The position numbers and the translations under genes were made by a program. A stretch of DNA of 64,000 nucleotides, from contig NC_064034.1 of the NCBI RefSeq assembly GCF_932526225.1, forward strand, positions 16,008,887 to 16,072,886, written 5' to 3'. A model generated the notes under the pieces. It ran no database searches and was not told the DNA's origin. It saw nothing but the letters and a program-made list of their open reading frames with translations. Each line of letters begins with the position of its first letter. Position 1 is the stretch's first letter. Of this stretch, positions 45,869 to 57,780 are shown piece by piece. The stretch comes from Nematostella vectensis. Its lineage: Eukaryota; Cnidaria; Anthozoa; Actiniaria; Edwardsiidae.

Positions 45869-48800
45869 CAGTGCCGTACATTACTATTTTTGGTTATATC
45901 GATTTACCTACTTATTATGCAAATATTCAAAATGGCCGTGCGGAGTTTGAAACTTGAATTTGTTTTGTTAGCGAGACGTCGCATCGCAAAAATCGACCAA
46001 AACAGCAAAAAATATCCTGATCTATACCAAGTTTGATATTTGATTGATGAGTTCCTGTGGTCGAAAGTAAAATATCGTTTGGGAAACCTTTTCAAATTGA
46101 GCGCTTTTATTGGAGACTGCCGTAAAATCGAACTCTTTTCGTAATGTTTACGTTTAGAAAAAGACAAAAATGAGTGTGATGGACCAAATTCTACGGCTTA
46201 GAACCTTGACAGGACTAAACTAGGATAAATGAGGATCATGGCATACTAAAACAATTTTCACCACAAGCCGAAACGAGCGCCGAAGAATAGGTATGAAAAT
46301 TCGTGGCAACATTTAGCCGAAAAGCATTTTACCCTACCTTTGTCTCTCGGGGGTTCGCTTCTTATCATTCTTTAGCTAAATGTCTTGCCCTGCGACCACC
46401 ACAACAACATAGGGGGGGGGGGGGGGGCACTCTAGCTGTAAACATGACTGTTGGTTCCGACAGATACGAACAATGTAACCGCGCCACCCCTAAGAATATA
46501 CCTGCATCTGAACTCTATACCCAAAACTCCACCAAGAATAGATAGCCCCCCCCTTCCCCCCAAAAAGTAACCCAAATCTGAGTTCTATTCGTAAATCATA
46601 CAAAAGCTTGAAACTTGCCAGTCCCGCAAAAAAGTTTTAGAAGGAAAATTTGCTTATCAAATTTAATTTATTTTTATTCCCTTTTATAAAAAACTCTATC
46701 CTCCTCACCTCCAAGGCCCTAGTCATCAAACCCGGTGCACTTTTACTTCCTTGTCTTCGCACCTTGTGTGAGCACACCACATGTGACATGCCCTCAGTCA
46801 TCACAACCTCACTCCCCTTACCATGCATTTCTCAACCTTTAATTTTACACTCTATGCCTTTTTATATTTGTCTGCACACACCATAAAATAGCCCTCATTG
46901 AATAAGCGCATTACATAGCCACTCAAACCAGTGCCCCCTCTAAAATCTAATGCTAGAGGGACATAATATGTTAAAGTAAGCATTTGCGATAAGAACTTTT
47001 TGATGAATTAGCCCCCCCTACTCATCCTCAAAAATACCCAAACCTGAGTTCTATACATAAAATATACCAAGCATAGAAACTTACCTCCCAAATAAATAAC
47101 CAAACCTAAATTCTATAGCCCAAGCATACAAAATCTTGCTATAAGGGAGCTTCAACTCTCAGATTTGCTTATAAAATTAAATCAATTTTATTCCATTTTT
47201 ATAAAAAAGACAACAAACAAACTCTGTGCAATAGGCACTGAGATAAAAAATGCTCCTGAAGTATCACCAAATATAAATATTTATTTTCCATACAGTATGA
47301 TATCTATGACTGCACAATCATACTCCTAGAATCTCCAAGGCCTAGTAATCAAACCTGGTACAAGAGGGGTAAAAAGAAGGGCATAATATGCTAAAATAAG
47401 CATTTGCGATAAGGACTTTTTGTCAAATTAGCCCCCCCCCCCCAAAAAAAAAAATACCAAAACCTGAGTTCTATACATAAAATATACCAAGTATAGAAAC
47501 TTACCTCCCAAACAATTACTCAAACCTATATACCCCAAACATATAAATTCTTGATATCACTATAGTTTTAAAGGGGAGCTTCAACACTCAGACTTGCCCA
47601 TCAAATCAAATTAATTATTTCCCTTTTTGTAAAAAAAAAAAGACTCTTTGTGCATATAATAGAGACTGGCAAGAAAAAAAAATAAGCCTGAAGTATCACC
47701 AAATATGAATAGATATTTTCCATATGATATCTGCTCTAGTGAAGCTTGGAGCCTCTGGTACCCAGGGTATGACTATACTCCCATTCTCCTATTATCTCCA
47801 AGGCCTAGTAATCAAACATGGTACAAGTTTACTTCATCTTCACAACCTGTGTCAGCACCCCCAATTAGACATACCATTACTCACCACCCCTTCGCCTTTA
47901 CCATGCCTTTTCCTCACCCTAGTTTACACTTTATGCCTTTTTTCCATTTTTCTGCACACATAATGAAATACACCCTCAATGACTCTAACTTGGTGTTAGA
48001 ACCTGTGTATTAAGCACGATTTGTGTCACAAAACTTCCTTTTTTTTAATAAAATGAATCATGATGAAAACAGAGCTGGATACAATGAAGTCCTTTGGGGA
48101 TGGTTCTGATACTGAGGTATACATACACCCTTCATTGAATAAGCACATTACATAGCCCCTCAAAGAAGTGCCCCCTCTAGAATCCATTTATAAAAAAGAC
48201 ATAATGTGAGCATTTCTGGTGAGGACTTTTTTTTACAACGAGTAATAGCAAACTAATGCAGCAATGAATAATGGCTGCCATCACTGAGATTTACTGATCA
48301 TAGCAAATCTATTTATTCCAGGATCAAATATAAACATTTAAACAGTACTTTCATGTAGTGTCTTTAAATTGCATACAATAAACAGTGACTCGCGGCCAAT
48401 CTGTATACGATTTAGCTTCATTTTTTTTAGTGAGACTCGCTGCCATTCTGTATAAGATTCATTTTAGTTTCAATATCCCAGCTAAAATTTTTCTTGGAGT
48501 GTCTTCATTCCGAGTGCGAAAGCAAGATAAATCCAGGGAAATTTTGTGCATTTGTATGACTTGATTAAAGGTACAACTAGATAATTGGTGATTATTGTTA
48601 TAGCCTGCTAGCAGTGGCTTACCCTTCCACGTTCATTACAGTACGATTCGGTGAAGTCGTAAAAATAACCCTGCAAATGAGGTCTGTTGCCGATGAGAAA
48701 CAACACAAATAGGGTATATATGACGCACTGAGTCGGTGAAATCCCTGCTTAAACAGATAAGAAGAAATCACTGCTAGCAGAGAGTTAAAAAGCGGCGTTC

Positions 48801-48954
48801 AACATGATTATCCCGATTCAACGGAACCGCCATTTTGTTTTCCAACTCTGAGTTGAGGCGTGTCCGCGTGAGACTGGGCATATTAATACTCATCTCTGAT
48901 TGGTTAATCAGATTGTTTATCAAATATAACCAAAAATGGTAATGTTCCGCACTG
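45869..48954. mobile_element. 3.1-kb inverted-repeat DNA transposon, non-autonomous
   Basis: The left end CAGTGCCGTACATTAC and the inverted right end CAGTGCGGAACATTAC are related over about 30 bp, both continuing to ATTTTTGGTTATAT. CCGAA is duplicated on each side, and copies 1 and 3 of the surrounding repeat show the empty site. No transposase frame is visible. The 5-bp duplication is like Transib elements, but the termini do not settle the superfamily. Confidence 0.88.
46560..47970. repeat. ~420-bp internal direct repeats of the 3.1-kb transposon
   Basis: Three diverged copies share AACCTGAGTTCTATACATAA with ATACCAAG, a run of Cs, and a CTCCAAGGCCTAGTAATCAA stretch (about 46560, 46985 and 47400). 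They are AT-rich and non-coding. Confidence 0.75.
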
Positions 48955-50164
48955 CCGAAAGTAACCATGCGTTCGAAGAATATGGATAAATCAAAACAAT
49001 CATCCATTAGAGGTTATCTATGCTTGGCTCTGACCAAAATCTACGAAGCATTATGTATATACCATTGTTTAACGTTAGTCTCCTAACGTTACTATGCCAG
49101 AACTAGCTTCCGAAGCAAATACTGAAAATAAATAATAAATTAGCATCCTTCCGCTGGTGTAAATCGTAAACACAACTAGTACAATCATGATAAAAAAGTT
49201 GAGCAACGTTTCGGATCAATTGTCACCAGATAAATTCGCTCTTTCTCTCCCTCTCTCTGAGTTATCGTTATCTTCGCAGAGAATTTAAAATTAAACCGTA
49301 TTTTCATATAACATCCATCCTACAAAACTTACCACAAGTAGTGCAGCTATTCATGACCAGAGAAAACTTGAGTTTTGCTGGTATGCTTTGTGAGAGAGTC
49401 CATATTAAAGAGAAAATTATGACAACTGATTTCGTTCCCCGTAAAGCCGGAAACTACCGATTTGCTTTCTTGGAAATATAAGCATAATCCGCAGGTAACC
49501 CATATCTACAAATATCATAATTTCAATGGCGCGTTTCCATCACGAAGATCAAGAAGCGTTCTTTTCTTATGAAAATTAACAAATCATTATTTTTTTGCAA
49601 ATATCTACCCCCTTCTGATACGCACCGTCATTGTAAAGTAATAAAGTCTTGGATTTTATTTTTCGAATCTCGATAATGTCCATATTATCCTATACACGAC
49701 CAGACTGCAATCCCAAAGTTTCGGCCAAAACAAGCTTGCCATCCACTTTCTGGTCTCTTTGGAATTTGCTAGGCAATTTAACTAAGCTACGGAAACATGC
49801 TACATACAGGAAAAAAGCTTGAAATTGTTCCAACACAAACGATCAGAGACATGACATTGTTATGAAGCAAGAAACAAAAATACAATCTTTTTTTTTGACT
49901 CCATACGATTAAAAAATGTTTGCCAAGTCAGGCCTCACCCGAGTCAGACGCGTACCCAGGATTGGCCGAGGGGGGGGGATGCGCAGTCATATGTATTATA
50001 TGGAAAAAGCATAGTATTTGAAGATTTCTTAATAAGAAATGACCTACCTTTGGCCGCCAAGAGGGGGGTGCGCGCGCACCCTGCGCATCCCCCTGTGTAC
50101 GAGCCTGGAGTTTCGAGTTTTGAAAAGGTATAGCTCAAGAAAACATCGTAACAAAAATAGGCAA

Positions 50165-50346
50165 ACCTTTTCACATATCACGTTTATTGACAATTTCGTA
50201 CCTGCAATCATATTCATTTTACCAATAAATCTCTGTACTTGATTAGGTTCGTTTTCCCAAACAAAAGGTTTTTCAATAAACAAATATACAGTGATAAAAT
50301 TTATGGCAAAATACAAAACAAACTCAAGTACTATACTAATGTAGGA
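50165..50346 (-). pseudogene. ALG10 3'-end fragment, duplicate 2
   Basis: It has the same content and the same two-base loss as the fragment at 43560-43744, so the loss predates or was copied with the duplication. It ends at the same ALG10 position. Confidence 0.9.
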
Positions 50347-50790
50347 CTCCAAAAGTGCTTTTGACCTTGCGTTAGCAGAATCAGAGAAATTGTTTTTTTT
50401 ATAAAATTTAGAAAAAAAAATATTTTCCTCTCTTTATTTTCTTCGGAAAAATTCCGCCTGATACTCAGGTTAGATGTCCAAATGTTTTGCCAAGGCCGGT
50501 CAGGCATGTGTTTATTTCTCATTGGTATCGTTTTTCGAAGCGAACATCTACTAGTTACATCAAACGCAGTGTCTACTTGCACGGCTTTCGGTAAAGAAGG
50601 GAAAAAAACGAGGTGTCTAACTCCACGCTTCGTTCATATTTTGCCGAGCATTTGCGGGCCGCTTGTTGCATTGCTTTTCAGGCTAAAAATCGTCGCTTGG
50701 CTGTTCTAAATAATCGTGGAGGTGTTTTAAAGCCAGAAACTTGTTATTTAGGCTAAAAATCGAGAAAACTGGAGACAGCCGTGCAGCTAG

Positions 50791-53700
50791 TTATTTTCCC
50801 TCCTTTGCCGGAAGCCGTGCAAGTAGACACAGCGTATATCAAAGGCGCTGGACGTCGTAGAAGCTGCTTATTACAACAGACATCATTAGTCGTAGCTATA
50901 AAATTTTTAGACAGACCAGGCGCCGAATATTCGAGAAATTTGTCTGTGAGTGCACAAAGAATATTTGGGATTGTTTGCGGTACTTCCCCCGAGTTGTTGA
51001 TTGAGTGAGCTTATCAAATAATGGCAATTGTGTTCAAGCAGCGGTTTGTCTATTTAGACGAAAAAGCCTGTAGTAAATTGGTGATGTGAATATCCTGATG
51101 TAATTTAGTGATGTGTGGATCTGCAGTAATATACTTAAATCGTAAATCTCCTGAGCCGTGAACTATCTTTGCGGTTCAAATCATTTAGCATAAAGTTACC
51201 CTCACTGGGGTTCGTCGTTACTAAAATTATTACCTTTGCATATAACACTGATGTAGTTTTGTTTTACATAAATGCTGTTTATAATTTGATTTTGGCATTT
51301 GATTGTGCCACCACGCGAGTCAATGGAAAATTGACAGCCGACGTATTTTGACAGTGGCCTGAAAAGGGGCGGCAGGCGTCGCGTCTAGTATTTGTGTCAG
51401 GCGTACTTTTATTTTTCCTCTCCGACTTTTGAAAAATAAAATCGCCAGATACTCAGGCTAAAAATTTCCACGTTATGGATACATGTTTACTACGTTTTCG
51501 CTGGCCGCCATCTTGAAAACGAGGCCTAGAATATCTTTGGTTTACCGCGCGCTCTCCCCAGGCTCTTTTAGACCATTTAGAAAAACGACAGCTATTGGTT
51601 GATATGTGCACCCCACCCCCACCCCCACAATATTCCATGGTCCGTCCTAAGTAGGGTTTCCCCTCCGCTTTGTTATACACGGTTTGGTACATATGCGAGG
51701 AAAGGTCCCCCTAGAGACAGCTTTTGGCCATGCATACGAATCAAGTATAGAGGTATCCAGGAGCGTACACCCAACTTGGCGGCCAAAAATTGGGCCATTT
51801 CTTATAAAAAATCTTCAAATATTGTGCATTTTCCATATGATACGTATGACTATGCACCTCACCCCCACCCCCCACCCCCCTCGGCCAGTCCCGGTAACGC
51901 GCTTGGTAGCCCTACTAAGTTTGAAGGACCTCGATCCATGAAGGTTTTTTCCATTACGTTTCTGATAACACTCGAACAGGCTGAGCCTGTCCAGAATTTG
52001 AACTTTTCGTCTATGCACGAAAATTATACTTTTTCAGGAATAGAAAGAAAAGCTGCCTCTAAGCACGCCAATGCAAGTATTCCGCCATCCTGCTTGGTGA
52101 CTTCCCCTTTAGAGTTAGCCCTCCTTGCTAGGGACAGAATTTCCCATGTGAACCCGACGCTATCTTTGTCCCTGCTAGGGACAGAATTTCCCATGTGAAC
52201 CCGACGCTATCTTTGTCCCTGCTAGGGACAGAATTTCCCATGTAAACCCGATGCTATCTTTGTCCCTTCTATGTGGTAAGACATCCAATCTTCATGTGAA
52301 CAAAGCCTTACTCTACTTTCCATTTCTTTTAGTTGGATACACCTATTCCAATTAAGGTTGTCAGTGCAAATGGCAAATGGAGATTGGCAAATGGCAGTTC
52401 TACGACCGAAAGTAACCATGCGTTCGAAGAATATGGATAAATCAAAACAATCATCCATTAGAGGTTACCTATGCTTGGCTCTGACCAAAATCTACGAAGC
52501 ATTATGTATATACCATTGTTTAACGTTAGTCTCCTAACGTTACTATGCCAGAACTAGCTTCCGAAGCAAATACTGAAAATAAATAATAAATTAGCATCTT
52601 TCCGCTGGTGTAAATCGTAAACACAACTAGTACAATCATGATAAAAAAGTTGAGCAACGTTTTGGATCAATTGTCACCAGATAAATTCGCTCTTTCTCTC
52701 CCTCTCTCTGAGTTATCGTTATATTCGCAGAGAATTTAAAATTAAACCGTATTTTCATATAACATCCATCCTACAAAACTTACCACAAGTAGTGCAGCTA
52801 TTCATGACCAGAGAAAACTTGAGTTTTTGCTGGTATGCTTTGTGAGAGAGTCCATATTAAAGAGAAAATTATGACAACTGATTTCGTTCCCCGTAAAGCC
52901 GGAAACTACCGATTTGCTTTCTTGGAAGTATTAGCATAATCCGCAGGTAACCCATATCTACAAATATCATAATTTCAATGGCGCGCTTCCTTCACGAAGA
53001 TCAAGAAGCGTTCTTTTCTTATGAAAATTAACAAATCATTATTTTTTTGCAAATATCTACCCCCTTCTGATATGCACCGTCATTGTAAAGTAATAAAGTC
53101 TTGGATTTTATTTTTCGAATCTCGATAATGTCCATATTATCCTATACACGACCAGACTGCAATCCCAAAGTTTCGGCCAAAACAAGCTTGCCATCCACTT
53201 TCTGGTCTCTTTGGAATTTGCTAGGCAATTTAACTAAGCTACGGAAACATGCTACATACAGGAAAAAAGCTTGAAATTGTTCCAACACAAACGACCAGAG
53301 ACATGACATTGTTATGAAGCAAGAAACAAAAATACAATCTTTTTTTTTTACTCCATACGATTAAGAAATGTTTGCCATGTCAGGCCTCACCCGAGTCAGA
53401 CGCGTACCCAGGATTGGCCGAGGAGGGGGGGGGGGGGGGGGGGGATGCGCAGTCATATGTATTATATGGAAAAAGCATAGTATTTGAAGATTTCTTAATA
53501 AGAAATGACCCACTCATTGACCACCAAAGGGGGAGGGGGGGGGGGGGTGCGCGCGCACCCTGCGCATCCCCCTGTGTACGAGCCTGGAGTTTCGAGTTTT
53601 GAAAAGGTATAGCTCAAGAAAACATCGTAACAAAAATAGGCAAACCTTTTCACATCACGTTTATTGACAATTTGGTACCTGCAATCATATTCATTTTACC

Positions 53701-53824
53701 ACATAAATCTCTGTACTTGATTAGGTTCGTTTTCCCAAACAAAAGGTTTTTCAATAAACAAATATACAGTGATAAAATTTATGGCAAAATACAAAACAAA
53801 CTCAAGTACTATACTAATGTAGGA
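50791..53824. repeat. Segmental repeat, copy 3, running into ALG10
   Basis: The third copy ends inside the genuine ALG10 last exon, where the homology to copies 1 and 2 stops after GTAGGA (53824). It has longer poly-G runs than the others (53421-53544). Confidence 0.92.
53660..53665 (-). terminator. Polyadenylation signal of ALG10
   Basis: AATAAA on the minus strand, about 30 bases beyond the ALG10 stop codon. Confidence 0.6.
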
Positions 53825-56800
53825 TGCAAGAGGTGAATGTATTCTACAGAAAATATATGGAATAATGAAGTAACGGAACTCAAATAATTTTTGAGGCACA
53901 GTAGCAAGAGTGACGCAAATCCAGAACAATAACTGCCAAATGCTTTGCTGTTTCTTTGATAATATTGCTGTTAGAGAAAAACCTGTATATGCATACACAG
54001 GAATAGCTAGATATCTTGCCAACCAATGACGGGCATAGAATTTGCGCCAGACATAAAACGGGTAATGTCGATTGTCTGCTAGTAGATATTTGTGAACATA
54101 TGTAAAGTGATAAACCAAAAAAGCCATGCAAAATAACACCAAAATACATTTCAGTAACTTCAAAGGCCTTTGTACTAAAGTTTTTAGGAAATTTAGAAAG
54201 TCTATGATATTACTTGGAAGTATAAGTAAGGGGATACTGAAAAATAAAGTGAATGCCAAAAAGTAGAAAAGCTGTGGGAAATTCAAGCATGCCTCATGGC
54301 TACTTCTATCGCCTACAACAATACCCTTATTCGCAATTATGAAGCCCCCAAATCCCAATACGACTAGGCCATAAGTCCAAAGTACAAAACACATAGAAAT
54401 ACAGTGCTTGAAGAATAATTGAACATACAGAATGATCTCTCTAGGTAAGCTTTGAGATTTTTGGTTCTTAAGTTCTCTGTATTGCTCAAGTTTTTTCAGG
54501 GCCACTGTTCCAGCAGAAAATACCACCCATATCACATTGGTTTGTCTAAACATGATTGCCGCTATGCCAGAAAGTGCTGCAGCCACATGGCTCTGTTTAA
54601 GACTCATCAGATACATCAGTAACACAAAACAAGTGGAGCCTGAATCAGTGTAGTAGAGAAATGTGAAGAAGTAAAGAACTGGGAAGGTGCTGAGAACCAG
54701 TGCAGTGATGGTGGACTTGGTCTTAAGAACATCTTCTGTGTAAGTGTTCTCTTTCTTGTCTTTATTCTGGGGAAAAAATGCACATGCATTTTGAGGTAAT
54801 CAGTTGTGGGACAAAGCCAGAATTTCAAAAAGGGCTTCTTATAAAAAAAATTTCTTGTATCAAGTTAATTCCTTTTATAATAATAATAGTAATGATCCAC
54901 TCATTTGCAGTAAAGCCTGAATTACATGTGGTAGTCATAACATAACACTTAATTACTTTTACAAGGAAACATATAAATAATAATTCAATTTTACTTGGCC
55001 ATAACAAAATTGGCCAGCCTCTTAGTAGAATCGTTCATGGGATCTAACCGTTGGCTTCCTCATCTGAGGGAATAGCCATGACTGGTTACGGAGCTCTCAG
55101 AAATTAGGTATTCTTTTACATATATACTGACTACATCTCTTCAAGTTTAAAAGACAAGGTGCTGTATATCATAAATAAAAACCTAATTTTTTTACAGAGG
55201 CAGAAAATTTTGATTTTAAAAAATTGCCCAATATATAAGAAACTGCTTAAAAAATGTTGGAATTTTAATATAGATTTGCTGAGGATTTTGCAGCAATGCA
55301 AACAAAAGTATTGAATTTGAAATGAAAAAAATTACTGTGATATTAAAGCAGCAGTTATAGTTTGCTCAGAAGCTGCTGTGTCATGCATGCCTCCCTCACC
55401 CATTTTGACAGACTTGAAAAAATCTAGGTTCTACAACACATAGGTTTTTACTGCAAATGATATTAGGGGAATTAGTAAACCCTAGTCCCCATTCATTTCT
55501 TGTAAAAACTCAGTTTTAAAGCAGGGGTTCTTGACATGGACAAGAGAGTATCATTTTATGCCTCTAAATCTCTTCTCTTATTCTCATTTTCACAAATAAA
55601 ACAAGTTTTAAACTGTGGTTGAAAACAACAATTTGGATTGACCTTAAAAAAACAACTGCAGCACCAGCAGTATCAATAAAAGAGTTAAACCACTAAGAGG
55701 ATCTACATTCAGGAAATTGTTTTTATTAATAGCAATTAGTACTGAACAACCTTAGGCTGAATTCGACATTTAAAATCCAGTTTGCACAGAAAACCAAAAA
55801 AAGATCAAATGACATATCAACTGTGTATTTTGTGTCTTTTACAATCACTCCAAGCTTTCCCTTTTCAGAAAATAATTAATTGGAAGTAGCTGCTATAACT
55901 CTGAAGCAAAGGTTACTTGGTTCAGATAATAATATTAGAACAATGTCTTTCATACAGCATTTATAGCTTTTCTTAAATCAAATTTTGCAATGCAGGTATT
56001 ATATTGGTAGATAATAATCAAAATTTCACATTAGCTATACTGGTTTTCACAGAAAGGTAAGGTACACTACCTAACAGAGCAAACAAAAATAGTGACCTAT
56101 TAGCATTTGATAATCTGTTTAGCATCAATCAACTATTTCAGTTGGAAGTGACCCATCATCTAATGTTGCTTTTCTCAGGTTATCAGCACTAAACATTCAC
56201 ATCACCTTTGATCAATACTCAAAACTAATAGAAAAAAGCAAAATTAAAAGCAAATATCATAAGCTATAGGTAAGTAAATGAATGTTAAACAGTTTAAAGT
56301 GAAAAAGCATGGAAATAGAAGCTGAAGGTTTTCTAAAACATAATTTGGTGACATGTACAAGCACAAACCTGTCAACTAAACATTATGGAGGGATCATGTT
56401 ACTAGAATTTTGACCTAGAGGAAGAAAACAATCTTAAACACACTCTAGTGTGTGTCTGCAGATCTGGGTGTGCTGTCATACAACCTTTTGAAGGTAAGGA
56501 AATCTGTTTTATAATTCTATCACAAATATAAGTGGTAAAGCATCCAAAAATGGGAATTAAGCAAGTTTAATTACTGCTTCCAACTTGAAAGTGCTTTTTA
56601 GAGTTCTTTTGTAATTAATAGCAAGAGTGAATAATATTTTACAGCATTATGCAGGGCAAAAATGATTTCACAATGCCATGGTTAATTGTTATGTCAGATT
56701 GAAAAGTCATTTATAAATAGATGTACCTCAGATATAAATTTTAATTATTTTGCTTCATCTTGGCTAATTAGAACACCTAGCTTTTTAAAACAGTTTTAGA

Positions 56801-57780
56801 ACACATTATAATGGCTTTGCAGAGGAGAAAATAAACATCTACAATAACAAAGACAATAGAACTTGTGTAACACAGAAATACAATCATAAACAATTAGTGT
56901 GCATTAGCACCAATTCAGAGGTTAAAAGTAATTTACATGACTCCTAGTGCATATTTAACAATTATACCATTTCCTTTGAGCTGGATAGTGGCAAATATCT
57001 ACCGAGAGCCAAAGGCTCTAGGTAGATATTTTTTAAGCCACTATCCGCTGAATTGGAAATGGTATAATTGTTTTAGAATATAAAACGATCTTCAGAGCAA
57101 TTTTCTTTTCAGAAACACTTGCAAATCGGCTGTTACACCCGCCATTTGCTTGATTTCGGGGCGCATTTTATCTAGAGTTTCTCAACAAATCAAATTGCTT
57201 GTTCTTGCGAGGTTCCCGAGTTTTATATACTAAAAAAAGTATATTTTTGCAAAAAGTGGGGGATACTTAGCCCAAACCAGAGAATTTCTAGCATTCATAC
57301 CTCCCTTTTTGGTTAAAATAGTTTGAGAGAAGAGTCACTACAGTAGACACAGTTGGTGAAATCTACCCCCCTCCCCACCACCAACAAGCCACTGAATATA
57401 CCTACCGGAAAGGACTTTCTTGAATTCTGCAAATTCAATTGTATTAGAACTTCTCGCAATAGCCAAGCATTCCCAATGACAAAGAAAACGTTGGTAAAAC
57501 GTAACCAGAGCACAGAACAGACATCAATAAGTTCAGTGGATGAGAAAAATGCTGCCACGCGTAGAATTGCGAGTGAAACCAGGTACAGTCCTGGAAGCGT
57601 TGTTATTTTAGGATCCCATTCAGAAAACTTGTACTCGCAGTATTGCTGAGCTTGTGGAATATGGAATATTTCATCTAGATACGGCTGTGACTGCTTAAAG
57701 TCAATCAATAGCAAGATCCCGACAGAAATAGCTAGTAATGTAGCGAGACCAGTGAAGAACAACGAGTCGGCCATTTTCAC
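53696..57780 (-). CDS. ALG10: Alpha-1,2-glucosyltransferase ALG10
   Basis: Endoplasmic-reticulum membrane enzyme that adds the third, terminal glucose to the lipid-linked oligosaccharide used for N-glycosylation, with dolichyl-phosphate glucose as donor. Two exons: 57780-57406 and 54766-53696, joined in phase, 481 residues (human 473). Many hydrophobic segments fit a multi-pass protein. Family landmarks are PYLDEIFHIPQAQQYC and WDPKITTLPGLYLVS in exon 1, FRQTNVIWVVF, GDRSSHEACLNFPQLFY, HKYLLADNRHYPFYVWR and PQKLFEFRYFIIPY in exon 2, and the usual C-terminal QRFMW. The start is the first of two ATGs (57780, 57774). The last 129 coding bases are part of the segmental repeat that spreads towards the RdRP gene. 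Confidence 0.95.
54767..57405. other. ALG10 intron
   Basis: This 2.6-kb intron is AT-rich and without coding signals. Its only structure is the palindrome at 56957-57072. Confidence 0.8.
56957..57072. repeat. 116-bp imperfect palindrome
   Basis: The arms start AACAATTATACCATTTCC and end GGAAATGGTATAATTGTT, pairing with few mismatches up to a short loop within GAGAGCCAAAGGCTCT. It may be a small foldback element. Confidence 0.85.

Larger units (their letters stand above)
44190..50346. repeat. Segmental repeat, copy 2, split by a transposon
   Basis: It has the same order as copy 1. At CCGAA (45864-45868) it is interrupted by a 3,086-bp element, after which homology resumes at 48955. The ALG10 fragment is at its far end (about 50165-50346). 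Confidence 0.92.

Noticed and set aside
46300-48010. Possible transposase in the 3.1-kb element
   Set aside because: Only short low-complexity frames are present; no DDE motif or domain.
41437-52198. Recurring frames of 79-199 codons in the segmental repeats
   Set aside because: They consist of poly-Pro/poly-Gly from C/G runs and minisatellite sequence, with stops shifting between copies; no domain.
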